Below, piece by piece: positions 24,031 to 33,480 of a stretch of 64,000 bases of DNA. This stretch comes from Frigoribacterium sp. PvP032 (GTDB lineage: Bacteria > Actinomycetota > Actinomycetes > Actinomycetales > Microbacteriaceae), in contig NZ_JAFIBM010000001.1 in assembly GCF_017833035.1 (NCBI RefSeq), positions 310,001 through 374,000 on the forward strand, written 5' to 3'. Positions within the stretch are counted from its first letter, which is position 1; each line of letters begins with the position of its first letter. The notes below the pieces were generated by a model. It was not told the DNA's origin. It did not search any database and saw only the letters and a list, made by a program, of their open reading frames with translations. The position numbers and the translations under genes were made by a program.

Positions 24031-24828
24031 CTAGTTGGCGGGGCCCTCGCCGGCGGCGTGCCGGACCGCGGGCGAGGAAGCGGACGAGACCGCAGCCGAG
24101 GAGGCGCCCGCCTCGTCAGCGGGACCGGTCCAGGGCATCCCCCACGCGGCCGTGATCGCCCGTACCTGGTCGGCGGCGATCAGCCGGCGGGCGGCTCCCT
24201 GGGTGAGCAGGGCGATGCGGCACGCCTCCTCGAGCTCGATCGTGCTCTGCACGGCCCGGTCGAGGTCCTCGCCGCTGACGACGGCTCCGTGGTTGGAGAG
24301 CAGCGCGGCGCGGAACGGCAGCGGGCTGTCTCTGACCAGCGCACCCATCGCCGGGTCGCCGGGGGCGACGAACGGCAGCAGCGGCACCTGGCCGACCCGC
24401 ATCAGCGAGTACGGCGTCAGGGGCGGGACGGCGCTGTGGTCCGACCATGGCTCGAGGCAGGACAGCGCGACGGCCGACGGCGAGTGCACGTGGACGACGG
24501 CGGTGTGGGCAGGGTCCTTGGCGTACATCGCCAGGTGCAGCGCCACCTCCTTCGACGGTGCGGGGCCGGCGAGGTGCACGCCCGCGAGGTCGAGCACCGA
24601 CAGGTCGTCGAGGACGAGGTCGCCGAGCTGCGTGCCGGTGCCGGTCATCAGCAGGCGGTCGCCGTCGCGGACGCTGACGTTGCCCGAGCTGCCGGGGCTC
24701 AGCCCGGCCGCGACGAGGGCACTGCCTGCGGCGACGAGGAGGCGGGCCGCAGTCGCGTGGTCCGCAACGGTCTCGAGACTGCCGGGCTCCGGGCTCGCGG
24801 TGCCGGCGCTCACGCTCGTGCCGCTCAT
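24031..24828 (-). CDS. otnC: 3-oxo-tetronate 4-phosphate decarboxylase (class II aldolase family)
   Basis: 265 aa. Class II aldolase/adducin fold with SSGNVSVRDGDRLLMTGTGT near the start, metal ligands in VVHVHSPSAVAL and the later LLSNHGAVVSG. Family assignment to OtnC rests on the adjacent four-carbon acid sugar kinase: together they turn 3-oxo-tetronate into dihydroxyacetone phosphate and CO2. Overlaps otnK by ATGA. Ala/Ser-rich tail. Confidence 0.82.
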   Translation of the reverse strand: MSGTSVSAGTASPEPGSLETVADHATAARLLVAAGSALVAAGLSPGSSGNVSVRDGDRLLMTGTGTQLGDLVLDDLSVLDLAGVHLAGPAPSKEVALHLAMYAKDPAHTAVVHVHSPSAVALSCLEPWSDHSAVPPLTPYSLMRVGQVPLLPFVAPGDPAMGALVRDSPLPFRAALLSNHGAVVSGEDLDRAVQSTIELEEACRIALLTQGAARRLIAADQVRAITAAWGMPWTGPADEAGASSAAVSSASSPAVRHAAGEGPAN

Positions 24829-26117
24829 GCCAGTGCCTCCCAGGCGGTCGAGAAGAGGTCCGTCGAGCCGAAGTTGCCGCTCTTGAGGACGAGCGCGACC
24901 TCACGGCCGTCGTCGGTGCGGGCCGCGCTCCAGCAGACGCCGGGGGCGAGCAGGGGCCCGATCGTGAGCAGGCCGATCCCCAGGCTGCCCACGACGGCGC
25001 CGCTGGTCTCCCCGCCCGCGACGACGACCTGGTCGACGGTCCCGTCCGCGACGAGGTCGAGCACGAGGCTCGACAGGACCGTCTCGACGGCGTCCGCGGC
25101 GCTGACGGCGGCGCCCGCGCCTCCTGCGGGCACGGCCTCCGCTGCGGGCACGACGTCCGACGGCTGGCCGACCGAGTAGACGACCGGCACCGAGGCGTCG
25201 TCGAGGCCCCGGACCCACTCGGCCAGCGAGGCGGTCTCGGCCTCCGGATCGGCGAGCGCCTGCGCGATGTCGACCTTGCGGGTCGGGTGCCCGGCGGCGA
25301 CCGCTGCGGCGACCTGCGCCTGCGTCGTCGTCGAGGCCGAGCCGCACACGACGAGGCGACGACGGGAGAAGGAGGGGAACGCTGCGTCTGCGTCTGCGTC
25401 TGCGGAGGGGGAGGAAGCGGAGGCCTCGACCGGCTCGAGCCCGAGCGCGAGCCCCGCGCCGCCGCTCACGAGCCGGTGCGTGGCAGTCGCCTGAGCGATC
25501 GTCCGCAGGTCGTCGTCCTCGACGGCGTCGACGACCAGGTAGCCAGCGGGTGCAGCGTCGAGCGCGTCCCGCAGCGCGTCGGCCCCGCGGCGCACCACGT
25601 CGAGCCCGACCTCGGTGACCGTCGCCGGTGTCTGCGGCGCGAGCAGGTCGCGCAGCCTCGACCGCGTCATGGGGGTGAGCGGGTGGTGCCGCATCGACGA
25701 GTGCTCGAGCAGGTCGTCGCCGACCCACAGCGAACCGTCGCGCACGGTGCGACCGTTGGCGGGGAACGCGGGCACGACGACGCTGCGGTCGGTGTCGAGG
25801 CGCTCGCGGAGCGCGTCGAGCACGGGCCCGATGTTGCCCTCGTCGGTCGAGTCGAAGGTCGAGCAGTACTTCACGTAGAAGCGGTCGGCACCCCAGCCGA
25901 GGAGGCGGTCGGCGGCCCCCAGGGACGCGGCCACCGCCTCCTCGACGGGTGCCGTGCGCGACTTCAGGGCGACGACGACGGCGTCGAGCCCGGCCACCTG
26001 CTCGTCGGGGACGGGTCGGTCGCCGATCACGACGGCGGCCCGCAGCCCGCGCGAGTGCAGGGCGGCGGCGAGATCGGTGGCTCCTGTGAAGTCGTCGGCG
26101 ACGGCACCTGTGAGCAT
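24825..26117 (-). CDS. otnK: 3-oxo-tetronate kinase (DUF1537 four-carbon acid sugar kinase)
   Basis: 430 aa. N-terminal DUF1537 motif GAVADDFTGATDLAAAL, FYVKYCSTFDSTDEGNIGPV, VVPAFPANGRTV and C-terminal nucleotide-binding VVAGGETSGAVV with LVLKSGNFG. ATP-dependent phosphorylation of a 3-oxo-tetronate. Start at ATG 26117 (AAGG upstream) rather than the in-frame ATG at 26168. A Ser/Asp/Ala-rich insert occupies about residues 250-265. Heads the otnK-otnC(-deoR) operon. Confidence 0.88.
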   Translation of the reverse strand: MLTGAVADDFTGATDLAAALHSRGLRAAVVIGDRPVPDEQVAGLDAVVVALKSRTAPVEEAVAASLGAADRLLGWGADRFYVKYCSTFDSTDEGNIGPVLDALRERLDTDRSVVVPAFPANGRTVRDGSLWVGDDLLEHSSMRHHPLTPMTRSRLRDLLAPQTPATVTEVGLDVVRRGADALRDALDAAPAGYLVVDAVEDDDLRTIAQATATHRLVSGGAGLALGLEPVEASASSPSADADADAAFPSFSRRRLVVCGSASTTTQAQVAAAVAAGHPTRKVDIAQALADPEAETASLAEWVRGLDDASVPVVYSVGQPSDVVPAAEAVPAGGAGAAVSAADAVETVLSSLVLDLVADGTVDQVVVAGGETSGAVVGSLGIGLLTIGPLLAPGVCWSAARTDDGREVALVLKSGNFGSTDLFSTAWEALA

Positions 26118-26198
26118 GGGGACCTTCCGGTGGAGACGTTCGTCCGTCGTCGGACGCGACGGGGCCATCTCAGCATATGTGACTATTTGGTGCGATCT

Positions 26199-26226
26199 TT
26201 GACAATCTGTGAAGTCAGGCTACGGT
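26199..26226 (+). promoter_or_regulatory. Sigma-70-type promoter for the SAF dehydrogenase gene
   Basis: TTGACA (26199) and TACGGT (26221) with a 16-bp spacer, in an unusually AT-rich stretch of the divergent gap (26170-26222) that also contains GTGACT and its inverted AGTCA form. The AT-rich stretch is the likely DeoR-type operator region. Confidence 0.65.
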
Positions 26227-26299
26227 TGCCCACGAAGCCCCGGCCTCCCGCTCCGATCTCCCTCGGACTACCGGCCACCTCGAACGAACGGGAACAACG

Positions 26300-27676
26300 G
26301 TGATCCTCCACTCGACGTCGCGCCGCGCGACCCAGGCCCGCGAGACCCCGGTCCGTGTCCTCCTCACCGGAGCGAACGGCGGCTACGGCCGCACCCTGCT
26401 CGACCAGCTGCGCCGGCTCGACGACATGGTCGCCACCCAGCTCGTCGACCCCGACGTCGCCGGGACGACCCGGATGCTCGACGAGCTCGGCGTCCCCGCC
26501 GACCGCGTCGCGACCCCCTCCACAGTCGCCGAGACGGCCGCCGCGCTCGCCGCCGGCCAGGTCGCCGTGATCGCCGACGGCGCCGCGGTCGACTGGAGCG
26601 CCGCCGACGTGCTCGTCGAGGCCACCGGGCGCATCGAGGCCGGCCACGGCTACGCCGACACCGCCCTCGACCACGGCGTGCACGTCGTCATGGTCAGCAA
26701 GGAGATCGAGTCCGTCGCCGGCGTCGCCCTCAGCGCCAAGGCCCGCGCCGCCGGCCTCCGCTACCTGCCGGGCGACGGCGACCAGCCCGCGAACCTGCTG
26801 CGCCTCGTCGCGTGGGTGCTCGACTGCGGCTTCGACATCGTCGCCCTCGGCAAGTCGAGCGAGTACGACCTCGCCTTCGACCCGGCCACCGGCGTCGTCG
26901 ACCAGGCAGGCACCACGATCGACGCCCCCGGGCTCGCCGACCTGCTCGAGCTCGGCGACCGACCCCTCGACACGGTGGAGGCGCGGGCCGGCCAGGTGGC
27001 CTCGCTCAAGCGGTCCGCCGCGGCAGACCACTGCGAGATGACCGTGGTCTCGCTCTACACCGGAGCACACGCCGACGTCGAGGGCATGCACTACCCCGTG
27101 GCCCGGCCGCACGAGCTCGCCGACCTCTACGCCACCCGCGAGGACGGCGGCCTGATCGGCCGCACCGGCAGCGTCGACGTGTTCTCGATGCTCCGCCTGC
27201 CGGGCGAGGCCAGCTTCGCCGGCGGCGTCTTCGTCGTCGTCCGCACCGGCGACCCCGTCACGTGGGAGACCCTGCGCGGCAAGGGCCACGTCGTCAGCCG
27301 CGACGGCCGGTACGCCTGCATCTACTGGCCGTACCACTTCATGGGCGTCGAGACCCCGCTGACGATCGCGGCAGCCGTCGACGGCGGGTCGTCCGTCGCC
27401 GAGCCCCGGCAGCACACGGTGCTGGCCGCACGGTCGAGCTCGGCGCTCGCCGCGGGCACGACGTTCCGCGTCGAGGGGCACCACCACGAGATCGCCGGCG
27501 TCGCACCCGTGATCGTCGATCCCGACGACCACGGCGTCGCGCCGTACTACCTGCTCAGCGGCGCCCGGCTCGTGGCCGACGTCGCCCCGGGCGAGCTCGT
27601 GCGCCTCGACGACCTCGCCGACGTGCCCGCCGCCGCGCTGGCCGCGTACCGGACGGGCCTGGCCCTCGGGGCCTGA
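26300..27676 (+). CDS. Homoserine-dehydrogenase-like oxidoreductase with SAF domain
   Basis: 458 aa. Rossmann motif VRVLLTGANGGYGRTLL at the N-terminus, VEATGRIEAGHGYADTAL and VMVSKEIES in the dehydrogenase core, and a C-terminal SAF-like domain (about 370-445). GTG start with GGGAA upstream. Divergent from otnK/otnC and followed by an acid transporter, so it is the only candidate in the locus for the oxidation step that yields a keto-tetronate. Known tetronate dehydrogenases (LtnD, DenD) and the isomerase OtnI are not present. Substrate is inference. Confidence 0.75.
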   Translation: MILHSTSRRATQARETPVRVLLTGANGGYGRTLLDQLRRLDDMVATQLVDPDVAGTTRMLDELGVPADRVATPSTVAETAAALAAGQVAVIADGAAVDWSAADVLVEATGRIEAGHGYADTALDHGVHVVMVSKEIESVAGVALSAKARAAGLRYLPGDGDQPANLLRLVAWVLDCGFDIVALGKSSEYDLAFDPATGVVDQAGTTIDAPGLADLLELGDRPLDTVEARAGQVASLKRSAAADHCEMTVVSLYTGAHADVEGMHYPVARPHELADLYATREDGGLIGRTGSVDVFSMLRLPGEASFAGGVFVVVRTGDPVTWETLRGKGHVVSRDGRYACIYWPYHFMGVETPLTIAAAVDGGSSVAEPRQHTVLAARSSSALAAGTTFRVEGHHHEIAGVAPVIVDPDDHGVAPYYLLSGARLVADVAPGELVRLDDLADVPAAALAAYRTGLALGA

Positions 27677-27733
27677 CCCGCTCCTCCTTCCGTTCCTCAG
27701 CACCCACCCACCTCGCACAGGAGATCGACGACG

Positions 27734-27783
27734 ATGCCCCTCAGCCCGACACCGCCCGCCCCCGCCCCGATCGAGGTGACCTC

Positions 27784-27787
<4 letters not shown>
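27734..27787 (+). CDS. 17-codon Pro-rich leader ORF
   Basis: ATG at 27734 preceded by AGGAG (10 nt), reads MPLSPTPPAPAPIEVTS and stops in GTGA, overlapping the GTG start of the transporter. PTPPAPAP is the kind of Pro-rich run that can stall ribosomes. Could be a translational coupling leader; expression unproven. Confidence 0.4.
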
Positions 27788-29298
<1,511 letters not shown>

Positions 29299-29327
29299 CT
29301 CGGCGGGGCCGCCGTCGACCCTGACCC

Positions 29328-29383
29328 GACGCAAGAGCGACGAACCTCCGTGATCTTCCACGGAGGTTCGTCGCTCTCGCGTC
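29328..29383. repeat. Family H palindromic element, copy 2 (56 bp)
   Basis: GACGC-AAGAGCGACGAACC arm pairs with its complement ending CGCGTC; inner CTCCGTG/CACGGAG with 6-nt loop. Lies between the convergent transporter and TetR genes and works in either direction. Confidence 0.88.
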
Positions 29384-29395
29384 GGTACCCGCACC

Positions 29396-29427
29396 TACTC
29401 GCCCTCGACCGCTGTGACCCGCCCTCG
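29396..29427. repeat. Half of a family B element
   Basis: Only the right-hand half (two GACCCGCCCTCG-type arms 8 bp apart, first arm 10 of 12) of the 70-bp design. Followed by sequence similar to that after copy 2 (GACGGAA...GTGCG...CGTCAG). Confidence 0.75.
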
Positions 29428-29471
29428 ACGGAACGTGGTGCGTGCGGACCGTCAGCCGCAGGAGGCGCGGG

Positions 29472-30104
29472 TCAGGCCGCGGGGGACCCGCCCGTCACGG
29501 GACGCAGCAGCGCCGCGACGACGTCGCCCATCAGGTCGCCGGGCGCGACGTCGCCGGTGGCCGGCGCGTCGAAGGCCGAGCCGACCGAGATGGTGATGAG
29601 GAGGCGCGCCAGCTGGTCGGAGGAGAGCCCGGTCGCGTCCGGGGTGCGTCCCTGGAACACCTGCTCAACGAGGCCGCGCAGCGTGTCGAGCACGGCCCGC
29701 CGCTGCTCGACGAAGACCTCCATCACGCGGGGGTCGGCGAGCGCCTGCGAGCGGATCTCGGACATCAGGCTGAAGTCGTCGGCCGTGCCCGGCCCGTAGG
29801 GGGCGAACGCCGCACGGATCGTCGCGGGCAGGTCGGGCAGGTCGGTGCCGGGCACGCGCATCTCGTGCAGCGCCCGGAGCGCCCCGTCCGTCTCGCGCCG
29901 CAGCAGGGTCACCACGAGGTCGGCCTTGGAGTCGAAGTTCGAGTAGACCGCGCCCTTGCTGAACCCGGCTGCCCTGGCGACGTCGTCGAGGGTGGTCGTG
30001 TGGACGCCGTGCCGGGCGAAGAGCCGGCTCGCGGCCTCGATCAGGCGCTCGCGCACCTCCGCGCGCGGCGGGCGCTTGGTGGGGGCGCTCCCCGTCGTGG
30101 ACAT
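29472..30104 (-). CDS. TetR/AcrR family regulator
   Basis: 210 aa. HTH at about 31-51 (TTTLDDVARAAGFSKGAVYSNF), variable C-terminal domain. ATG 6 nt after TATGGT (leaderless). The divergent side holds no gene for 470 bp, so its target is not evident; convergent with the tetronate transporter. Confidence 0.9.
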   Translation of the reverse strand: MSTTGSAPTKRPPRAEVRERLIEAASRLFARHGVHTTTLDDVARAAGFSKGAVYSNFDSKADLVVTLLRRETDGALRALHEMRVPGTDLPDLPATIRAAFAPYGPGTADDFSLMSEIRSQALADPRVMEVFVEQRRAVLDTLRGLVEQVFQGRTPDATGLSSDQLARLLITISVGSAFDAPATGDVAPGDLMGDVVAALLRPVTGGSPAA

Positions 30105-30296
30105 GCCGTCACCATAACGTCCGCACGACGGCTGTCGTCTGCGACGCGCAGGACGCCGACTCTTTGCATACTCGCAGGTATCGAGGCGCTACGATCGTCC
30201 TGCCTGGTGGACCCGAAGCACCAGGACCGACCGAGTGCGCGTCGAGCGAGGCCGCCCGAACGAGCCTCGCTCCGCGCGCTCGGTCCCCTCCTCCCG

Positions 30297-30489
30297 CTGT
30301 GGACGGAGGAGGCGCCTGTCCCTGTGCAGTTGTCCACAGGCCGGCCGTCGGCAAAAGTCCAGATCAGGGCCGTGTCCGTGAGTTACACCCGTGTAATTTC
30401 CACATCTCGATCCACAGTTCGCCGTAGTTATCCCCGGAAACGGTCCCTCACGACACAAGTTCTCCACACAGTTCTCCACAGGCTGTGGG
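30297..30489. other. Cluster of DnaA-box-like 9-mers
   Basis: One perfect actinobacterial DnaA box TTGTCCACA (30330-30338), two single-mismatch copies TTCTCCACA (30460, 30472), and further degenerate sites: CTGTGGACG (30297, reverse), TTTCCACAT (30397), CGATCCACA (30409), TTATCCCCG (30428) and CTGTGGGG (30483, reverse). The tract is less GC-rich than its surroundings. It lies in the 471-bp gap 30105-30575 between tetR and a PLDc_N gene, not next to dnaA/dnaN. I see no gene in this gap. Confidence 0.6.
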
Positions 30490-30575
30490 GAGGCAGGCCT
30501 CGTGCGCCCGTCACCCCCGTGCTGGGTGTGCCGACCCCTCGCGTCCGGGCATGGGCGCTCGCTAGGCTCCCGACC

Positions 30576-31007
30576 GTGTACGTCCTCTTCACCGTGGCGA
30601 TGTTCGCCGTCAGCCTCATCGCCCTCGTCGACATCGTGTCGCGCGACGACTCGCAGGTGCGCGGCTTGCCCAAGCTCGTGTGGGTGCTGCTCGTGATCTT
30701 CGTCCCGCTGCTCGGCAGCGCCCTCTGGTTCATCGTCGGCCACGACTGGAGCGCCGCCCGCGGGGGCGGGTCGTCCGGGGCGGGATCGCTCGGCGGGCTC
30801 TCGTTCGGGGACCCGCGCCGAGCGGAACGGCTCGGCTCCGGGGGCTCGCGCCGCGCCTCATCGTGGTCGTCGCAGCCGACCGCACCGCGGCAGAAGACGA
30901 CCGAGGAGCAGCTCGCCGACCTCGACCGGGAGATCGAGTTCCACGAGCAGCAGGCTCGCCTGCGCGCCCTCGAGGTCGAGGTGGAGAAGCGCAAGCGCCT
31001 CGAGTGA
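30576..31007 (+). CDS. PLDc_N-domain small membrane protein
   Basis: 143 aa. Two N-terminal helices (YVLFTVAMFAVSLIALVDIVS and LVWVLLVIFVPLLGSALWFIVG) form the phospholipase-D-nuclease N-terminal domain seen alone in many actinobacterial proteins; then a Ser/Gly linker and a charged coiled-coil end (EEQLADLDREIEFHEQQARL). No catalytic HKD motif. GTG start 7 nt after TAGGCT (leaderless). Function unknown. Confidence 0.82.
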   Translation: MYVLFTVAMFAVSLIALVDIVSRDDSQVRGLPKLVWVLLVIFVPLLGSALWFIVGHDWSAARGGGSSGAGSLGGLSFGDPRRAERLGSGGSRRASSWSSQPTAPRQKTTEEQLADLDREIEFHEQQARLRALEVEVEKRKRLE

Positions 31008-31088
31008 CTCCGGGCTCGGCCTGACGTGCCGCCGGGCTCGACCCGCGACGCGGCCTGACCAGGCGGCCGGCTCGACCGCGATCGGGCC

Positions 31089-31361
31089 TCAGTCGTAGAC
31101 GCGCCCGAGCACCCACTGCCCTGCGTCGTCGCGCAGCACCTCGAACATGTGCGTCGTGCCGACGCCGTCGGTTGCCTGGAACCGCCAGCCCACGAACTGC
31201 TGCGGCGGGTGCGTGATCAGGGCGGGCACGAAGGCCGGCTCGTGCCACATCTCGGTCGGGGTGTCCGTCACGCGCCAGCGGGTGCCGTCGTGCACGAGCC
31301 GGTCGGGCGTGCCGTCGACGAACCAGAGCGCGACGGCCGACCGGGTGGTGGAGATGTTCAT
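31089..31361 (-). CDS. LexA-controlled small protein (DUF6504-like)
   Basis: 90 aa: WFVDGTPDRLVHDGTRWRV at the start and WRFQATDGVGTTHMFEVLR...WVLGRVYD at the end, the layout I associate with DUF6504 proteins encoded near imuB/dnaE2. ATG at 31361 with GAGG upstream; an ATG at 31433 would place the LexA box inside the gene. A perfect LexA box lies 17 bp upstream and TACACT just before it. Probably a DNA-damage-inducible protein; role in translesion repair is inference. Confidence 0.75.
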   Translation of the reverse strand: MNISTTRSAVALWFVDGTPDRLVHDGTRWRVTDTPTEMWHEPAFVPALITHPPQQFVGWRFQATDGVGTTHMFEVLRDDAGQWVLGRVYD

Positions 31362-31377
31362 CGGGGCCGCCTCTCTC

Positions 31378-31393
31378 TCGAACACGTGTTCGA
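31378..31393. promoter_or_regulatory. LexA (SOS) box
   Basis: TCGAACACGTGTTCGA, a perfect palindrome matching the mycobacterial/actinobacterial SOS box TCGAAC-N4-GTTCGA. It lies between the TACACT -10 candidate (31403-31408, minus strand) and the start codon of the 90-aa gene, where LexA would block transcription. Confidence 0.85.
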
Positions 31394-31487
31394 ACAGGAG
31401 GCGAGTGTAGGCAGGCCGGATCGGCTCGCGCAACCGCCCCGGCGTGTCGCCAGCCGCGCCTTCTCGATGCCGGCCTCAGCGTGCCTC

Positions 31488-31547
31488 GAACCACGTTCCG
31501 AACCATGAACCGCGTTTTATCGCAGTTCATGGTTCGGAACTCGGTTC
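31488..31547. repeat. Family I palindrome 3' of ald (60 bp)
   Basis: GTTCCGAACCATGAACCGCG and its complement around TTTTAT, with outer GAACC/GGTTC. Shares the GTTCCGA...TCGGAAC core and 60-bp size with 14816..14875, otherwise diverged (about half identical). Likely terminator of ald. Confidence 0.7.
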
Positions 31548-31586
31548 ATGGTGTGAGGGGCCCGCTCACCGCGCGGGCGGGCAGCG

Positions 31587-32699
31587 TCAGCGGCGCGCGG
31601 GCAGCGCCCCGAGCGGCATCCCGAGCGCGGCCGCGACGCCCGGCGCGACTACCGCGCCCGCGACCACGTTGAGCCCGGCGGCCAGGGCCGGGTCCGCCGC
31701 CGTGGCCGCCTCCCACCCCTGGTCGGCCAGCGCCACGACGTACGGCAGGGTCGCGTTGGTCAGCGCCCGCGTCGACGTCTCCGGCACGGCGCCCGGCATG
31801 TTGGCGACGCAGTAGTAGACGGTGTCGTGCACAGCGAAGGTGGGGTCGTCGTGGGTGGTCGGGCGCGACCCCTCGAAGCAGCCGCCCTGGTCGATCGCGA
31901 TGTCGACGAGCACGGCGCCCGGCTTCATCGTCGCGACCATCTCGTCCGTGACGAGCTTCGGCGCCGCCGCGCCCGGGATCAGCACGGAGCCGATCACGAG
32001 GTCCGCCTCGCGCACCTGCGCGGCGATCTCGAACGGCGACGAGTGCCGCGTGGCGACCCGGCCGTCGAACCGCGTCTCGAGCGCACGGAGGCGCGGCAGC
32101 GACAGGTCGACCACGGTCACGTCGGCGCCCAGGCCGAGCGCGTTCGCGGCCGCGTGCTCGCCGGCGACCCCGCCGCCGATCACGACGACCTTCGCGGAGG
32201 GCGTGCCGGGCACGCCGCCGAGCAGGGTGCCGCGACCGCCGGAGGCGCGCATCAGGTGGTACGCCCCGACGGTGATCGACAGGCGCCCTGCCACCTCGCT
32301 CATCGGCTGCAGCAGCGGCAGCGAGCGGTCGGGCAGCTGCACCGTCTCGTAGGCGATCGCGGTCGTGCCGGACGTGACCAGCGCCTCCGTCAGGGCCCTG
32401 TCGGCCGCGAGGTGCAGGTAGGTGAAGACGACCTGGTCGGCGCGCAGGTGCCGGTGCTCGGAGCTGATGGGCTCCTTGACCTTGAGCAGCAGGTCGGCAC
32501 CGGACCAGACCTCGTCGGCGGTGTCGACGATCGTCGCGCCGACCGCGGCGAAGTCGTCGTCGTGGATGCGAGAGCCCAGGCCCGCGCCCGCCTGCACGAG
32601 CACCTCGTGGCCGCGACGCACCAGGGCGTCGGCCCCGGCAGGCGTGAGCGCCACCCGGTTCTCGTTGTTCTTGATCTCGGTGGGGACTCCGACGCGCAA
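31587..32699 (-). CDS. ald: Alanine dehydrogenase
   Basis: 370 aa, full length. NAD+-dependent interconversion of L-alanine and pyruvate plus ammonium. [27 protein letters not shown] (substrate Lys), [10 protein letters not shown] (catalytic His) and [15 protein letters not shown] (Rossmann) are all present, as is [17 protein letters not shown] start with GGAG upstream. Divergent from an Lrp/AsnC gene, the classical AldR arrangement. Confidence 0.96.
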   Translation of the reverse strand: MRVGVPTEIKNNENRVALTPAGADALVRRGHEVLVQAGAGLGSRIHDDDFAAVGATIVDTADEVWSGADLLLKVKEPISSEHRHLRADQVVFTYLHLAADRALTEALVTSGTTAIAYETVQLPDRSLPLLQPMSEVAGRLSITVGAYHLMRASGGRGTLLGGVPGTPSAKVVVIGGGVAGEHAAANALGLGADVTVVDLSLPRLRALETRFDGRVATRHSSPFEIAAQVREADLVIGSVLIPGAAAPKLVTDEMVATMKPGAVLVDIAIDQGGCFEGSRPTTHDDPTFAVHDTVYYCVANMPGAVPETSTRALTNATLPYVVALADQGWEAATAADPALAAGLNVVAGAVVAPGVAAALGMPLGALPARR

Positions 32700-32821
32700 G
32701 GCTGCTCCGATCTTCGTCAGGGGCGCCTCGTCGCGACCCTGCTCATCCAGTGTGACCCGATGCTGGCGATCGTTCGTTTCGGACCTGTTTCAACCGAAGG
32801 ATCTTCTGCGAGGATGCCCCC

Positions 32822-33352
32822 ATGGCTCCCTCCGACCCGAGAGAAGACGTCCCCGCAAGTGCAGGGCCGAACGATCTTCGCGCCTCCGGCCCGCTCGACG
32901 AGCTCGACCTGCGCCTCCTCGACGTGCTCGGCACTGACGCGCGCATCTCGAACGCGGCGCTCGCCGCAGCGGTCGGCATCGCGCCCTCGACGGCGCACGT
33001 GCGGCTGCGGTCGCTGATCGACCGCGGGGTCGTGACGGGGTTCCTGACGAGCATCGACCAGCGGAGCCTCGGGCTGCCGCTGCAGGCGATCGTCGGCGTG
33101 ACGCTGCGGCCGGGGTCGCGCCAGGCGGCGATCACGGCCTTCTCGGAGGCGGTGCGGAGCCTGCCCCAGGTGCTGCAGGTGTTCTTCCTCGGCGGGCACG
33201 ACGACTTCATCGTGCACATCGCCGTCGCCGACTCGAGCGAGATTCGCACCTTCGTGGTCGACCACCTCTCGGCCCAGCCGTCGGTCGCCTCGACCCGCAC
33301 GAGCATCGTGTTCGACTACCACCGCAACGGGGTCGCGGCTTCGTTCCGCTGA
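32822..33352 (+). CDS. Lrp/AsnC-family regulator (AldR-like)
   Basis: 176 aa. N-terminal HTH (LDLRLLDVLGTDARISNAALAAAVGIAPSTAHVRLRSL) and C-terminal RAM/ligand domain with FFLGGHDDFIVHIAV. GAGGAT ends 6 nt before the ATG (leaderless). Divergent from ald, so it most likely activates ald in response to alanine, as in mycobacteria. The 122-bp gap contains GATCGTTCG and related sequences but no clear Lrp consensus I can state. Confidence 0.9.
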   Translation: MAPSDPREDVPASAGPNDLRASGPLDELDLRLLDVLGTDARISNAALAAAVGIAPSTAHVRLRSLIDRGVVTGFLTSIDQRSLGLPLQAIVGVTLRPGSRQAAITAFSEAVRSLPQVLQVFFLGGHDDFIVHIAVADSSEIRTFVVDHLSAQPSVASTRTSIVFDYHRNGVAASFR

Positions 33353-33364
33353 GGTCGGGCACGA

Positions 33365-33429
33365 GGAGGCGCGGGTCACGACCCGGCAGGAGGCGCGGGT
33401 CACGACCCGGCAGGAGGCGCGGGTCACGG
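33365..33429. repeat. Tandem 24-bp repeat carrying the GGAGGCGCG motif
   Basis: Two complete copies and one partial copy of GGAGGCGCGGGTCACGACCC plus GGCA, right after the lrp-type stop codon. Each unit includes CGGGTC-AC-GACCCG, so the array can form small hairpins. Confidence 0.85.
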
Positions 33430-33480
33430 TCCCCTGGGAGTCGCGGTCGGCCCCCGCCCGGCTCGCCTACCGTCCGCCCC

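Noticed and set aside
30164-30427. An 87-codon plus-strand frame in the tetR/PLDc_N gap
   Set aside because: No ribosome binding site or leaderless -10 box at its start, and it runs through the DnaA-box cluster; no domain.
30297-30489. The DnaA-box cluster as the chromosomal origin
   Set aside because: dnaA, dnaN, rpmH, gyrB or parAB are not nearby, and no AT-rich unwinding element is obvious; kept as a DnaA-binding locus candidate only.
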